DNA of 46,539 nucleotides from Candidatus Brevifilum fermentans (GCA_945877125.1 CAMCQT010000025.1:1-46539), one strand, 5' to 3'; positions 8,664-17,758 are shown, counted from the stretch's first letter. The notes: generated by a model from the sequence alone, not told the origin. Numbers and translations: made by a program.

Positions 8664-9431
8664 ATGACAACGCTTCTTACATCGCTTCAATCTGGTTCTG
8701 TTATTCTGACGCTTAATCGTCCCGAACGCGCCAACTCGTTCAACTTTGAGATGGTGACCGAATTGCGGCAAGCCCTTGCCGCCGCTGAAAAAAATCCACT
8801 GGTGCGCTGTGTTGTGTTGACCGGCGCCGGTGAGGTCTTCAGCGCGGGTCAGGATATTTCTGAAATGCAGCAGGGAGATGTGGTGTCCTACCGCGAGCAT
8901 TTGGACAAAACCTACAACCCGCTTGTGTTGCAAATCCGCGGCATGGGCAAACCTGTCGTTGCGGCAATTAACGGCCCATGTGCCGGCGCGGCTTTTGGCG
9001 TGGCGCTGGCCTGTGACCTGCGGATCGCAAGTTCCAGCGCGTACTTCGTGGTGGGCTTTGGCGGAATTGCGCTCGCGCCTGATTCGGGTGTTTCGTTGTT
9101 CCTGCCTATTTATATCGGCTTGGGTCGCGCGCAGGAATATTATTATTCGAACAAACAAATCAGCGCACAACAAGCTTTGGAATGGGGCATGGTCAATCAG
9201 GTAGGTGAATCAAACTTTCAGGCGCTGGTCATGCAAGTTGCGGGCAATCTGGCTTCGGGTCCGGTGGAGGCGTTTGCCGCAGGCAAGCAGGCATTTAATC
9301 ATGCCATCCTGCCCAATCTCGAAGAATCACTCAACTACGAAGGCATTCTTCAGGAAGAGGCGGGAAAGTCGGCAGAGCATCGTGAAGGCGTGGCGGCTTT
9401 TCTGGGAAAGAGAAAACCAAATTTTAGGTAA
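8664..9431 (+). CDS. Enoyl-CoA hydratase/isomerase family protein, PaaG-like
   Basis: Crotonase-fold enzyme acting on an acyl-CoA. The 255 residues include the two oxyanion-hole segments (SAGQDISEM near residue 60 and NGPCAGAAFG near 105). It also has IALAPDSGVSLFLP near 140, where the aspartate resembles the catalytic residue of PaaG, the ring-opening epoxyphenylacetyl-CoA isomerase, rather than the usual glutamate of hydratases. GGAGG is 4 nt before the ATG. No other phenylacetate genes are present, so the substrate is uncertain; simple beta-oxidation isomerase activity is an alternative. Confidence 0.8.
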   Translation: MTTLLTSLQSGSVILTLNRPERANSFNFEMVTELRQALAAAEKNPLVRCVVLTGAGEVFSAGQDISEMQQGDVVSYREHLDKTYNPLVLQIRGMGKPVVAAINGPCAGAAFGVALACDLRIASSSAYFVVGFGGIALAPDSGVSLFLPIYIGLGRAQEYYYSNKQISAQQALEWGMVNQVGESNFQALVMQVAGNLASGPVEAFAAGKQAFNHAILPNLEESLNYEGILQEEAGKSAEHREGVAAFLGKRKPNFR

Positions 9432-9434
9432 TTC

Positions 9435-9581
9435 GACAATATCACATTTCAAAACCTTTTACCACAAAGTCCACAAAGGGGCACAAAGGAGAGCAAAATG
9501 CTAAAACCAAAGGTTTCCTTCGTGTACCTTGGTGCCCTTTGTGGTTAAGAACTTTGGTTTCAGTCTTAATGTGACATTGTC
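9435..9581. repeat. 147-bp nested inverted repeat
   Basis: Outer arms GACAATATCACATT (9435-9448) and AATGTGACATTGTC (9568-9581) match at 13 of 14 positions. Inside, TTACCACAAAG (from 9459) pairs with CTTTGTGGTTAA (to 9548), made of repeated CCACAAAGN and GCACAAAGG units. No gene is seen in it. Confidence 0.75.
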
Positions 9582-9674
9582 AAGATAGGTAGGATAAATC
9601 TAATCTTGACGGTTTTTGCACGTATTTTTCAAAAGTAGTCACTTTCTTTCAAAGATTATCGGATTTATGTCATA

Positions 9675-9703
9675 TTGACGGGCAACATCTTTTCGTGTAA
9701 AGT
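9675..9703 (+). promoter_or_regulatory. Sigma-70-type promoter for gdhA leader
   Basis: TTGACG (9675-9680), a 17-nt spacer and TAAAGT (9698-9703) give near-consensus spacing. A transcript would begin near 9710, about 100 nt before the gdhA start. Confidence 0.6.
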
Positions 9704-9746
9704 TTACCTACTTATGGCTCAGTGTATTAACATACTTTGTGCTTAA

Positions 9747-9788
9747 AAGCGGACATCCCTGTTTGGGGGGTGTCCGCTTATTTTTTTC
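9747..9788 (+). terminator. Intrinsic terminator in the gdhA leader
   Basis: AAGCGGACA and TGTCCGCTT pair, extended by CCC/GGG, and are followed by A and seven T. It ends 24 nt before the gdhA ATG and lies downstream of the predicted promoter, so it must be read through for gdhA expression. That suggests attenuation, or a short leader RNA of about 75 nt. Confidence 0.75.
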
Positions 9789-9812
9789 AAAACTCTTACC
9801 AAGGAGAATAAT

Positions 9813-11111
9813 ATGTCAGGACCAATCAATGCATTTGAAATGGCGCAGAAACAGTTTGATCATGTTGCCAAACAACTGAAACTGGATTCAGGCGTCGCCG
9901 AGGTTTTACGCTGGCCTATGCGGGAATTTTCATTCCGCATTCCAGTTCGCATGGATGATGGCAGTATGCGCGTCTTTCAGGGTTTTCGCGTACAGCACAA
10001 CGATGCGCGCGGCCCCAACAAAGGCGGCATCCGCTTCCACCCGGCTGAGACCATGGATACCGTGCGCGCGCTTGCCACATGGATGACCTGGAAATGCGCC
10101 GTGGCAGATATTCCGCTCGGCGGCGGCAAAGGCGGCATTATTGTAGACCCCTCCACCTTGTCTGTCCGCGAAAAAGAAGAACTGTGCCGCGGCTGGGTAC
10201 GCGTCATGTGGAAGAATATTGGACCACGCAACGATGTTCCCGCTCCTGATATCGGCACCACCCCCCAAATGATGGGCTGGATGATGGATGAATATTCCAA
10301 GCTCGTGGGTCAATATACCCCCGGCGTATTCACCGGCAAACCTCTCGGCGGCGGCGGCTCTTTGGGTCGCACCGAAGCCACCGGCTACGGCGTGGTCTAC
10401 ACCGTGCGCGAAGCGATGAAACACCTCGGCATTGACCCGAAGAAATCTGTCGCGGCGTTGCAGGGCTTTGGCAATGTCTCACAATATGCAGCCATCGCTT
10501 TTGTCGAAATGCTGGGCGGCACAGTTGCCTGTGTTTCCTGCTACGACCGTCACGACAAGAAGGCTTACACCTACAGCAAGCCGGGCGGCATTGACCCACG
10601 CTTCCTGCTTTCCATCGTAGATGAGTATGGCACGGTTGACAAGGCAAAGGCTTTGGCGGCTGGCTACATCACAGAAGACGGCGATGCCTGGATCGAGAAG
10701 GATGTTAACGTTTTGATCCCTGCGGCGCTCGAAGGACAAGTCAATGCTGATTCAGTCAAGAAGATTTCGAAGAATGTGAAGATCGTGGCTGAAGGCGCGA
10801 ACGGTCCCTGCACTCCTGAAGCGGACGAAGAATTTAAGAAGAACGGCGTCTTTGTTATCCCCGACTTCCTGTGCAACGCGGGCGGCGTGACCACTTCGTA
10901 CTTTGAACAGGTTCAGAATGACATGAACTTCTACTGGTCCAAGGAAGAAGTTCTTGAAAAACTTGACCAAAAAATGACCTCCGCTTTTCACGGCGTTCTT
11001 GACCGCAGTGAGAAGGAAAAAGTTTACATGCGCGATGCGGCCTACATGGTTGCGATTGATCGCGTAGTGAAAGCCATGGATCTGCGCGGCTGGTTGACGG
11101 GGAACGCGTAA
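9813..11111 (+). CDS. gdhA: Glutamate dehydrogenase (Glu/Leu/Phe/Val family)
   Basis: Interconverts glutamate and 2-oxoglutarate plus ammonia using NAD(P). The 432 residues contain the substrate-binding lysine GPNKGGIRFHP, the active-site segment PLGGGKGGI, the APDIGT loop, then the Rossmann domain with ALQGFGNVSQYAA and a C-terminal NAGGVTTSYFE. Length fits the hexameric enzymes of about 420-450 residues. AAGGAG lies 6 nt before the ATG. A promoter and a leader terminator upstream suggest regulation by attenuation. Coenzyme choice cannot be told from sequence alone. Confidence 0.95.
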   Translation: MSGPINAFEMAQKQFDHVAKQLKLDSGVAEVLRWPMREFSFRIPVRMDDGSMRVFQGFRVQHNDARGPNKGGIRFHPAETMDTVRALATWMTWKCAVADIPLGGGKGGIIVDPSTLSVREKEELCRGWVRVMWKNIGPRNDVPAPDIGTTPQMMGWMMDEYSKLVGQYTPGVFTGKPLGGGGSLGRTEATGYGVVYTVREAMKHLGIDPKKSVAALQGFGNVSQYAAIAFVEMLGGTVACVSCYDRHDKKAYTYSKPGGIDPRFLLSIVDEYGTVDKAKALAAGYITEDGDAWIEKDVNVLIPAALEGQVNADSVKKISKNVKIVAEGANGPCTPEADEEFKKNGVFVIPDFLCNAGGVTTSYFEQVQNDMNFYWSKEEVLEKLDQKMTSAFHGVLDRSEKEKVYMRDAAYMVAIDRVVKAMDLRGWLTGNA

Positions 11112-11117
11112 GAAGCC

Positions 11118-11143
11118 GTTAGCTTTTTAGCAATTAGCGATTA
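11118..11143. repeat. Degenerate heptamer repeat after gdhA
   Basis: About three and a half 7-bp units of the type TTAGCNN, running directly into the gdhA terminator. Confidence 0.55.
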
Positions 11144-11176
11144 AGAGGATGCGCTTCGCGGTGCATCCTCTTTTTA
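11143..11176 (+). terminator. gdhA terminator
   Basis: AAGAGGATGC and GCATCCTCTT form a 10-bp stem with a short loop, ending in five T. Confidence 0.85.
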
Positions 11177-11260
11177 TAAACGCTTCACACTTAACTGCCA
11201 GCTGATTCTGTTTCCTCAGACATAATCCAACGCCCAAACATTTTGATACAATCGCCATAA

Positions 11261-11287
11261 TCTCCAATCACCAATCTCCAATTACCA
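11261..11287. repeat. Heptamer repeat before the acyl-CoA dehydrogenase gene
   Basis: Four 7-bp units of the form TNNCCAA (TCTCCAA, TCACCAA, TCTCCAA, then TTACCA), ending next to the GAGG ribosome-binding site. Confidence 0.7.
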
Positions 11288-11297
11288 CGAGGCAACC

Positions 11298-12494
11298 ATG
11301 TCAAAACAAACTTTCAAATGGGATGATCCCTTCCTGTTCAACGACCAACTCACCGATGAAGAGCGCATGATCCGCGATACCGCGCGAAAATATTGCCAGG
11401 ATAAATTAATGCCGCGCATCCTTGAGGCAAATCGCAACGAAACCTTTGACCGCGCAATCATGGATGAAATGGGAAGTATGGGACTTTTAGGCTGTACTCT
11501 GCCTGAAGCATACGGCGGTTCAGAATTAAATTATGTGTCGTATGGGCTAATTGCCCGTGAAGTAGAGCGCGTGGACAGCGGCTATCGCAGCGCCATGAGC
11601 GTGCAAAGTTCACTGGTCATGCATCCCATTTATGAGTATGGCTCGGAAGAACAAAAGAAAAAATACCTACCTAAACTCGCCAGCGGAGAATGGATTGGCT
11701 GCTTTGGCTTGACCGAACCCAATCACGGCAGCGACCCGGGCAGCATGGAAGCCCGCGCCAAAAAAGCGGACGGCGGCTGGATTTTGCAAGGCAATAAAAT
11801 GTGGATCACAAACTCACCCATTGCAGATGTCTTCATCATTTGGGCAAAGGCGTATGGCGGTTCTGAGAAAGACGGCGAGATTCGTGGATTTATTCTCGAC
11901 AAAGGCATGAAGGGATTAAGCGCCCCGAAGACTGAAGGAAAATTCAGCTTGCGCGCCAGCGTCACCGGCGAGATCGTGATGAATGAAGTTTTTGTGCCTG
12001 ACGAAAACCTGCTTCCAAACGTCGCCGGCTTGAAAGGTCCGTTCGGCTGTTTGAATAAAGCTCGCTACGGAATTGCCTGGGGTGCATTGGGTGCCGCGGA
12101 ATTTTGTTGGCATGCGGCGCGGCAATACACGTTGGATCGTCCGCAGTTCGGCAGACCGCTGGCAGCGAATCAGATTATTCAACTGAAACTGGCCAACATG
12201 ATGACCGAAATTACACTGGGCTTGCAGAGCGTCTTGCGGGTTGGACGTTTGATGGATGAGGATAAGTCCACACCTGAGATGATCTCGTTGGTCAAGCGCA
12301 ACTCATGCGGCAAGTCGCTTGAGATCGCGCGCATGTCACGCGATATGCACGGCGCAAACGGCATCTCTGACGAGTATCACGTCATCCGTCATGTGATGAA
12401 TTTGGAAGCCGTGAATACATACGAGGGCACGCATGACGTTCACGCGCTAATTTTGGGCAGGGCGCAAACGGGGATACCGGCGTTCAGCGCATAG
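11298..12494 (+). CDS. gcdH: Glutaryl-CoA dehydrogenase
   Basis: FAD enzyme that oxidises and decarboxylates glutaryl-CoA to crotonyl-CoA in lysine, tryptophan or benzoate breakdown. The 398-residue protein has the acyl-CoA dehydrogenase signature [14 protein letters not shown] near 140 and WITNS near 165. It also has [20 protein letters not shown], with Arg97 at the place of the arginine that binds the glutaryl carboxylate. The catalytic base Glu376 is in [17 protein letters not shown]. These residues are close to those of characterised glutaryl-CoA dehydrogenases and separate it from general acyl-CoA dehydrogenases. Start chosen at the ATG after GAGG. Single-gene unit with its own terminator. 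Confidence 0.88.
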   Translation: MSKQTFKWDDPFLFNDQLTDEERMIRDTARKYCQDKLMPRILEANRNETFDRAIMDEMGSMGLLGCTLPEAYGGSELNYVSYGLIAREVERVDSGYRSAMSVQSSLVMHPIYEYGSEEQKKKYLPKLASGEWIGCFGLTEPNHGSDPGSMEARAKKADGGWILQGNKMWITNSPIADVFIIWAKAYGGSEKDGEIRGFILDKGMKGLSAPKTEGKFSLRASVTGEIVMNEVFVPDENLLPNVAGLKGPFGCLNKARYGIAWGALGAAEFCWHAARQYTLDRPQFGRPLAANQIIQLKLANMMTEITLGLQSVLRVGRLMDEDKSTPEMISLVKRNSCGKSLEIARMSRDMHGANGISDEYHVIRHVMNLEAVNTYEGTHDVHALILGRAQTGIPAFSA

Positions 12495-12504
12495 AACATA
12501 ATGC

Positions 12505-12545
12505 AAGACCTCCGAGTTTTTCAAAAACTCGGAGGTCTTTTTACT
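12505..12545. terminator. Bidirectional terminator
   Basis: AAGACCTCCGAGTTTTT and its exact complement form a 17-bp palindrome between gcdH and the convergent M3 peptidase gene, with T runs on both strands. Confidence 0.9.
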
Positions 12546-12561
12546 TCTTACTTTTTACTAA
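12541..12561. repeat. Short heptamer repeat at the terminator
   Basis: Three 7-bp units TTACTTC, TTACTTT and TTACTAA, running up to the stop codon of the M3 peptidase. Confidence 0.5.
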
Positions 12562-12563
12562 AT

Positions 12564-14366
12564 CTACAACTCGCAATATTTTTTCACGTTCTTGCCGATG
12601 ATGGCGAGACTATCTGCCCAGAATTTCTTGGTGCGGATGTTGATGCCGAATCTATCCGCGAGTTCTGCCGCGCGTTCTTCACCGGTAGAGGCGAGTAGAT
12701 TTTTGTAATCTGGCACGAAGTCTGCGCCGCGTTTTTGGTAGACGGCATACAAGCCTGTGGCAAAGAGTAAGCCAAAAGCGTAGGGGTAATTGTAGAAAGA
12801 TAGGTTTGGGGAATAGTAATGCGGCTTCCAAGTCCACATGAATTTTTGAAGATAGCGTTCGTCCAGACCGTCTCCGTAGGTCGCTTTCTGCGCGCGTTCC
12901 ATGATGTCGTTCAAATCGTCGGCGGAGAGTTCAGCTTTCTCGCGGCGTTTAAAGACTTCAGTCTCAAACAAATAACGCGAGTAAATATCCACGATCACAG
13001 CGGCGGCGCCGTTGATTTGCGCTTCCAGCACAGCCAGCCTTTCCTGCGGATCGGTCACCTGCTCCAGCACGGCTTCGGTCACAATCGTCTCGCACATGAT
13101 GGAGGCAGTCTCCGCCAGAGTCATCGGCGTGGATTGTTGCAGTTCGGTCTTGCCTGCCTGATATGCACATTCGTTGTGGAAGGCGTGACCGAGTTCATGC
13201 GCCAGCGTGCTGACCTGATCGAACGAACCGTCGAAGTTCGAGAGGATGCGGCTTTCTTTGACTCCCGCCACGCCCATGCAGAATGCGCCGCCGCGCTTGC
13301 CTTCGCGTTGTTCGGCATCGATCCAGTTGCTGTCAAAAGCGCGTTGGGCGAATGCGCCAAGTTCGGGTGAAAACTGATTGAAGTTGCTGACGATGAAATC
13401 ACGCGCTTCGTCGAATGAATAAACTTTGTCGGTCTTGCCCAGCGGCGCAGAGACATCCCACCATGCCAGTTTTTCCTTGCCGAGCAGTTTGGCTTTGTGT
13501 TTGAAATACTTGCGGAACATCGGGAAGGAATCTTTCATGGCGCCCAGCATGGCGTTGAGTGTGGCGCGGTCCATGCGGGAATTATCAATGGATGCGTGGA
13601 TCGCGTCTTCGCGCCCGCGTTTTTTGTTGAGCGTCAGCGCCTCGCCTTTGACTCCGTTCATGCAGGCGGCGAGGATTTCCTGAACGCCTACCCAGGCGAT
13701 GTTCTCCGCTTCATATCCACGGCGGCGGGTATCTTCGTCGGGATGTGAGCGCAGGTTGATCAGTGCAGGCATGGGCAATTTCTCAGTTTTTCCACCCAGC
13801 TCAAAGTCGACGGAGAGCTGCGAGGTGACCGTGCCTTGCAACTTGTCGAAGGCGTTGCCTCCGCTCAGGGTCATCTCAGCGGCGAGAATTTCCTCCGCTT
13901 CACTCATCATATATTTGGATTGATCCACACTTTCGTTGAGTGTGAACTCGTGCGCTTTGGCAGAGGCGTTTGTCTTTGCGGCTTTCTTGACGGCGGCTTT
14001 GCCAAGTGTGCCGATCCATGCCTGAAATTTGGTGTTGAGGATGCTTGCCTGCACAGAGATTTGTTCAAACTCCGAGAGGGCGCGCATGGCAACTTTGTTG
14101 TGCGAGTCGGTGGTGACGAAGGACTCGATGTACGGCAGGATGGTGTTGGAGAGTTCGAAGATCGTGTTGAAGCGGTCTACCGATTCGCCGAGCAGTTTGC
14201 CGAGTTTCTTCGGGTCGGTTTTTGAATCTGCTTTGCTAGCTTTCTTGTAAAATGTTTCCATTTCATCCAGCATGGATTTGTATTTCTTTGTGGCTGATTT
14301 GAATTCTTTGGATTCGAGCGAGGGATAGACGTTGGTCATATCCCAGCGAGATGCAGAAATAGTCAT
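12564..14366 (-). CDS. pepF: Oligoendopeptidase F-type M3 metallopeptidase
   Basis: Cytoplasmic zinc peptidase that cuts short peptides. The 600-residue protein has an N-terminal all-helical region, then the M3 core with LAHELGHAFH (zinc histidines near residue 390) and a downstream glutamate ligand in MTLAETASIMCE. The C-terminal end YNYPYAFGLLFATGLYAVY is typical of the oligoendopeptidase F branch. A clear AGGAG precedes the ATG. Convergent with gcdH; no obvious functional partner. Subtype within M3 cannot be fixed. Confidence 0.9.
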   Translation of the reverse strand: MTISASRWDMTNVYPSLESKEFKSATKKYKSMLDEMETFYKKASKADSKTDPKKLGKLLGESVDRFNTIFELSNTILPYIESFVTTDSHNKVAMRALSEFEQISVQASILNTKFQAWIGTLGKAAVKKAAKTNASAKAHEFTLNESVDQSKYMMSEAEEILAAEMTLSGGNAFDKLQGTVTSQLSVDFELGGKTEKLPMPALINLRSHPDEDTRRRGYEAENIAWVGVQEILAACMNGVKGEALTLNKKRGREDAIHASIDNSRMDRATLNAMLGAMKDSFPMFRKYFKHKAKLLGKEKLAWWDVSAPLGKTDKVYSFDEARDFIVSNFNQFSPELGAFAQRAFDSNWIDAEQREGKRGGAFCMGVAGVKESRILSNFDGSFDQVSTLAHELGHAFHNECAYQAGKTELQQSTPMTLAETASIMCETIVTEAVLEQVTDPQERLAVLEAQINGAAAVIVDIYSRYLFETEVFKRREKAELSADDLNDIMERAQKATYGDGLDERYLQKFMWTWKPHYYSPNLSFYNYPYAFGLLFATGLYAVYQKRGADFVPDYKNLLASTGEERAAELADRFGINIRTKKFWADSLAIIGKNVKKYCEL

Positions 14367-14418
14367 GGTAATCTCCTTTTGAAAAAATAAAATATTATGC
14401 AGGGCAGGTTGGTTATTT

Positions 14419-14766
14419 TTATAGTAATCCTGAAAGATCGAGCGCGCGGTCAGACCATTGCTTGGCTTGTACTGAAAGCAGAGTTCGTTGGATTTTTTCT
14501 TGATCGGGGCTGTCCCATACTTTTACCCAAAGCGTGATTATTGTTTGCATAGAGACCAACTCCGCGGCGGTTTCAGGGGCGGTATCTGCGGCAGTCCATT
14601 CAATCAGGTATTTTGCTTCTTCTAAAAGATTTTTCACAACGGCAATATCTGTTGAATTGCGCGCAGATGATGAAATTCGTCCCAGTGTGGCCGCAAGTCC
14701 GCCAAGCCGTCTGGGAAGTGAGTCGCGCAGGAATCGTTCTCGTAATTTTTCCTTATTTTGGATCAT
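14419..14766 (-). CDS. Small hypothetical protein coupled to the DUF5674-like gene
   Basis: The 115-residue helical protein is not recognised. Its ATG overlaps the stop of the upstream gene by 4 nt (ATGA), a translational-coupling arrangement. It has a basic N-terminus (KLRERFLRDSLPRRLGG), no signal peptide and no membrane segment. The strict pairing with a small neighbour suggests that the two work as a complex or as a toxin-antitoxin-like pair, which is an inference from gene arrangement only. Confidence 0.75.
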   Translation of the reverse strand: MIQNKEKLRERFLRDSLPRRLGGLAATLGRISSSARNSTDIAVVKNLLEEAKYLIEWTAADTAPETAAELVSMQTIITLWVKVWDSPDQEKIQRTLLSVQAKQWSDRALDLSGLL

Positions 14767-15101
14767 GAGATACCTCCCAAAATTTCACGGGTGACGGATT
14801 CAACTTTTTGACGTAATTCTTCGTCTTGAATCACGATGTTGCGATTCCCCAATCTTGGGCGAATATTGATCAATGATTCAAATTCAATTCGCTGTTCGGC
14901 CGGATACCAGTTTGCGCCCCAAAGGTCATCCTGTTCACTGCTATTCTCTAACAAAACGGCTTCGCAATCTGAGTGCATTTCTCCGCCGCCCGCCAGAGTT
15001 CGACGGCGAATATCAACCACTATTTTTATCATGGTCTCGTATTGTTGCAGCATGTCTTTTATCTGTTCGGGAGTTGGTTGATTTTGAAGAATATATATCA
15101 T
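14763..15101 (-). CDS. DUF5674-like protein
   Basis: 112 residues starting MIYILQNQPTPEQIKDML. The frame is open further upstream, but that part overlaps the next gene's start region on the other strand, so the ATG at 15101 is preferred. RRRTLAGGGEMHSDCEAVLL and RIEFESLINIRPR are, to my recollection, the hallmark of DUF5674, found in cyanobacteria and Chloroflexota; function unknown. It overlaps the following 115-residue gene by ATGA. Its start lies 70 bp from the divergent gene at 15172. Confidence 0.7.
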   Translation of the reverse strand: MIYILQNQPTPEQIKDMLQQYETMIKIVVDIRRRTLAGGGEMHSDCEAVLLENSSEQDDLWGANWYPAEQRIEFESLINIRPRLGNRNIVIQDEELRQKVESVTREILGGIS

Positions 15102-15171
15102 GCTCGAAATTATACCTTGCTTGCTTTTAACCCCTGAACAATCTACAATCAAATTAACTCGGAGGTACTTT

Positions 15172-15648
15172 ATGAAACAAGATAAATTTCTCACAGGTAT
15201 TCTGATCGGTATTGGACTGCTGATTGTCCTCGCACTAGGGCTTTTCTTCACGCGCAAGGATGGTCAACGCGAATACGTCGCGGATACGACCCCTGAAGGC
15301 GTGGTACATAACTATGTGCTTTCCGTCTTGAACAAGGATTATCAAAAAGCCTACGGTTATCTGGCTGACCTCGAACACAAGCCGACTTACGAAGAGTTTC
15401 GCCAATCTTTCTTTAATGGCATGGTTAATCCTGGCGATGTGGGCGTGGATGTGGGTTCGGTGGAAATTAATAAAGATGAAGCGGTTGTAAATCTTTCCCT
15501 TTACTATTCGAATACCGACCCATTTTCTAGCCGTTATGCCAACGAAGACCGTGCCTTGTTGGTGAAACAGAACGGTGACTGGAAGTTGAATTCCATGCCA
15601 TATAACTTCTGGGATTACAGTTGGTATCAGGAACAATTTAAGCCGTAA
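15172..15648 (+). CDS. Small membrane-anchored hypothetical protein
   Basis: 158 residues. One N-terminal membrane helix (about residues 8-28) follows KQDK, then an exported domain of about 125 residues reading VVHNYVLSVLNKDYQKAYGYL and LLVKQNGDWKL. This pattern resembles NTF2-like or DUF4878-type extracytoplasmic domains. GGAGG sits 6 nt before the chosen ATG; the open frame further upstream lacks a ribosome-binding site. Divergent from the DUF5674-like pair. Confidence 0.75.
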   Translation: MKQDKFLTGILIGIGLLIVLALGLFFTRKDGQREYVADTTPEGVVHNYVLSVLNKDYQKAYGYLADLEHKPTYEEFRQSFFNGMVNPGDVGVDVGSVEINKDEAVVNLSLYYSNTDPFSSRYANEDRALLVKQNGDWKLNSMPYNFWDYSWYQEQFKP

Positions 15649-15658
15649 GTCAAATGCT

Positions 15659-15728
15659 AAAACACGAAGGTCACAAAGGTTACAAAGGAAACCCTTAAAC
15701 CTTTGTGTACTTCGTGTCCTTCGTGTTT
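15659..15728. repeat. Inverted repeat of CACAAAGGT units
   Basis: Left arm of about 29 nt beginning AAACACGAAGGTCACAAAGG pairs with the right arm ending CCTTCGTGTTT. Same family as the 9435 element. It separates two plus-strand genes. Confidence 0.75.
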
Positions 15729-15749
15729 ATAGTTTTAAAGGATGTCATT

Positions 15750-17669
15750 ATGAAAACCATTAGACGACTTTACTTTTACGCCGTTGCCTTCATCAGCATT
15801 GAAGTGGTGTTGTGGGGCATCATCAGCCTGCTGCGCTCGATCTTTAATGCAAGAGAACTCGTGGATGGCTCATCTCCGCTGGCGCAGGCTTTATCTCTCA
15901 TTCTCGTGGGCGTGCCGATCTTCCTTGTGCATTGGTTTTGGGCACAGCGTGTCTCTGCCAAAGATGACGAGGAAAAAACAGCCAGCGTTCGCGCAATCTT
16001 TTTCTATGGAATTTTGCTTGGCACACTGATCCCCGCTGTGCAAAATTTGCTCGCATTTATTGACCGCACCTTTCTCAACGCCGCGAATCTTTACACTTAT
16101 CGCGCCATCTTGGGCGGTTCGCAAACGTGGCTTGATAACCTGATCGCCATTGTCATTAATTTGCTGATCGCGGCATATTTCTGGAACATCCTCAAAGAAG
16201 AATGGCGCACGCTCCCCGAAACCGAAAACTTCGCAGAGATCCGCCGCCTGTATCGCTTCATCTGGATGCTGTACGGCTTGCTGATGATAATCTTCGGCGC
16301 ACAACAGGCATTGGACTACGTCTTCACACTGTCCACTGAAAATGTGCTTGGATCAATTGGACGTGAGACAGTAGTTAATGCGATTGCCTTGCTGGCAGTC
16401 GGCGCTCCGATTTGGTTTTTCTCCTGGCGCATCTTGCAAAACGTTTTAGTTGATTCCTCTGAAAGGGAGTCTTTTCTACGCCTCAGCATTTTGTATCTGC
16501 TTTCACTCGGCGGCGTGATCGTGGTGCTGACGGCTGGCGGCAGTTTGATCTACATGATTCTGATGCACTTGCTTGGTGACGGCAAAACTTTCGCCGAGTT
16601 CATGCAGAATATTGGCGGTCCCATTTCCATTGGTATGCCGTTTGGCGTGGTCTGGGCATATTATGGGAAATGGCTCAACCAGCAATTCGCCTTTGATGGA
16701 GACGCGCCCAGCCGCGCAGGCAAGCAGAGACTATATTCCTACATTCTTTCTTTGCTCGGTCTTGCGGCGACATTCTTTGCGATTGCCTCCCTGCTCTCGG
16801 TTGTCATTGACCTGTCTTTCACACGCTCATATTTAAGCAGCAGCGGATTTGCATCCGCGCTTTCCTCGGCGTTGGCGGCTTTGGTTGTGGGGCTTCCGCT
16901 TTGGCTGATGACTTGGCGTCCCGTTCAGGCGGCCGCTCTCGTAGAAGGTTCTGTCGGCGACCATGCGCGGCGTTCGGTCATTCGCAAAACATATTTGTAT
17001 CTGGTGCTGTTTGCTTCTGTCATCGGCGGCATGATTTCGGGCGGCACTTTGATTTTCACGCTCATCAATTCCATGTTGGGCGGCAGTACGGGAGACGTTG
17101 CCAAATCTGCGCTTAACTCTTTGCAAGTTTTTGCTTTATTCGTGGTGCTGCTTCTGTACCACCTATCTGCTTTGCGGATGGATGGCGCGGCGCGCGCTGA
17201 TGAGTTGGAATCCAAACAGGAAGGTTTCAAACTTGTCGTGCTGGATAACAGCGACGGCAGGTTTGGCGAATCTGTGAAAGCTGTCTTCGCAAAACGCGTG
17301 TCCAAAGTGCCTGTGACGGTGGTCAATGTGAAAGATGGAATCCCTGCTGACTTAAGCGCAGATGCGGTCATTTTGCCAGGTTCGCTGGCAGTGGATACTC
17401 CCAAAAATGCCGAGGCGTGGATCAGCTCTTTCAACGGAACCAGGCTCATCGTCCCAGATGAAGCGGCGGGCGTTTACTGGTTGAATGATTTTGGGCAGGC
17501 GGCGGATTCAGTCCGCGCATTGGCTGAGGGGCAGAAACTTCGCCCGCAATCTGCATTAAAAGCAGCCCCTGCGTGGACGTATGTCGCGTATATTTTGGCG
17601 GCGTTGTTTGCATGTCAACTGCTTATCATGCTTGCGTCGCTCGGTGTGTCATTGGTCACTGGTTTTTAA
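15750..17669 (+). CDS. DUF5671-repeat integral membrane protein
   Basis: 639 residues from the ATG at 15750, which has AAAGGA 7 nt upstream; the longer frame from 15705 is rejected because it begins in the inverted repeat. About five modules each start with a short basic/aromatic motif (RRLYFYAV, RRLYRFIW, FLRLSILYLL, KQRLYSYILSL, IRKTYLYLVL) followed by two to four membrane helices, the DUF5671 pattern. After the helices comes a soluble segment (about residues 475-600) reading FKLVVLDNSDGRFGESV and DAVILPGSLAV, then a last helix. Function is unknown. Confidence 0.75.
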   Translation: MKTIRRLYFYAVAFISIEVVLWGIISLLRSIFNARELVDGSSPLAQALSLILVGVPIFLVHWFWAQRVSAKDDEEKTASVRAIFFYGILLGTLIPAVQNLLAFIDRTFLNAANLYTYRAILGGSQTWLDNLIAIVINLLIAAYFWNILKEEWRTLPETENFAEIRRLYRFIWMLYGLLMIIFGAQQALDYVFTLSTENVLGSIGRETVVNAIALLAVGAPIWFFSWRILQNVLVDSSERESFLRLSILYLLSLGGVIVVLTAGGSLIYMILMHLLGDGKTFAEFMQNIGGPISIGMPFGVVWAYYGKWLNQQFAFDGDAPSRAGKQRLYSYILSLLGLAATFFAIASLLSVVIDLSFTRSYLSSSGFASALSSALAALVVGLPLWLMTWRPVQAAALVEGSVGDHARRSVIRKTYLYLVLFASVIGGMISGGTLIFTLINSMLGGSTGDVAKSALNSLQVFALFVVLLLYHLSALRMDGAARADELESKQEGFKLVVLDNSDGRFGESVKAVFAKRVSKVPVTVVNVKDGIPADLSADAVILPGSLAVDTPKNAEAWISSFNGTRLIVPDEAAGVYWLNDFGQAADSVRALAEGQKLRPQSALKAAPAWTYVAYILAALFACQLLIMLASLGVSLVTGF

Positions 17670-17698
17670 TGATATACTTTTGAAAAATTTCCATTAAG

Positions 17699-17723
17699 TA
17701 AGGCGAGATATTATCTCGCCTTA
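17699..17723. terminator. Perfect palindrome upstream of dnaN
   Basis: TAAGGCGAGATA and TATCTCGCCTTA are separated by one base. No T run follows, so it may be a terminator of the preceding gene or a protein-binding site in the dnaN promoter region. Confidence 0.5.
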
Positions 17724-17758
17724 TGCATAAAAAATCACCATAATCGAGGGCGACACCC

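Noticed and set aside
9714-9746. 10-codon leader peptide before gdhA
   Set aside because: The frame is short, has no ribosome-binding site and no run of regulatory codons; kept only as a note within the attenuator finding.
15705-15749. Earlier start for the DUF5671 protein
   Set aside because: It begins inside the inverted repeat and has no ribosome-binding site.
17670-17758. Replication origin next to dnaN
   Set aside because: The gap is 89 bp, with one palindrome and no DnaA boxes; dnaA is not adjacent.
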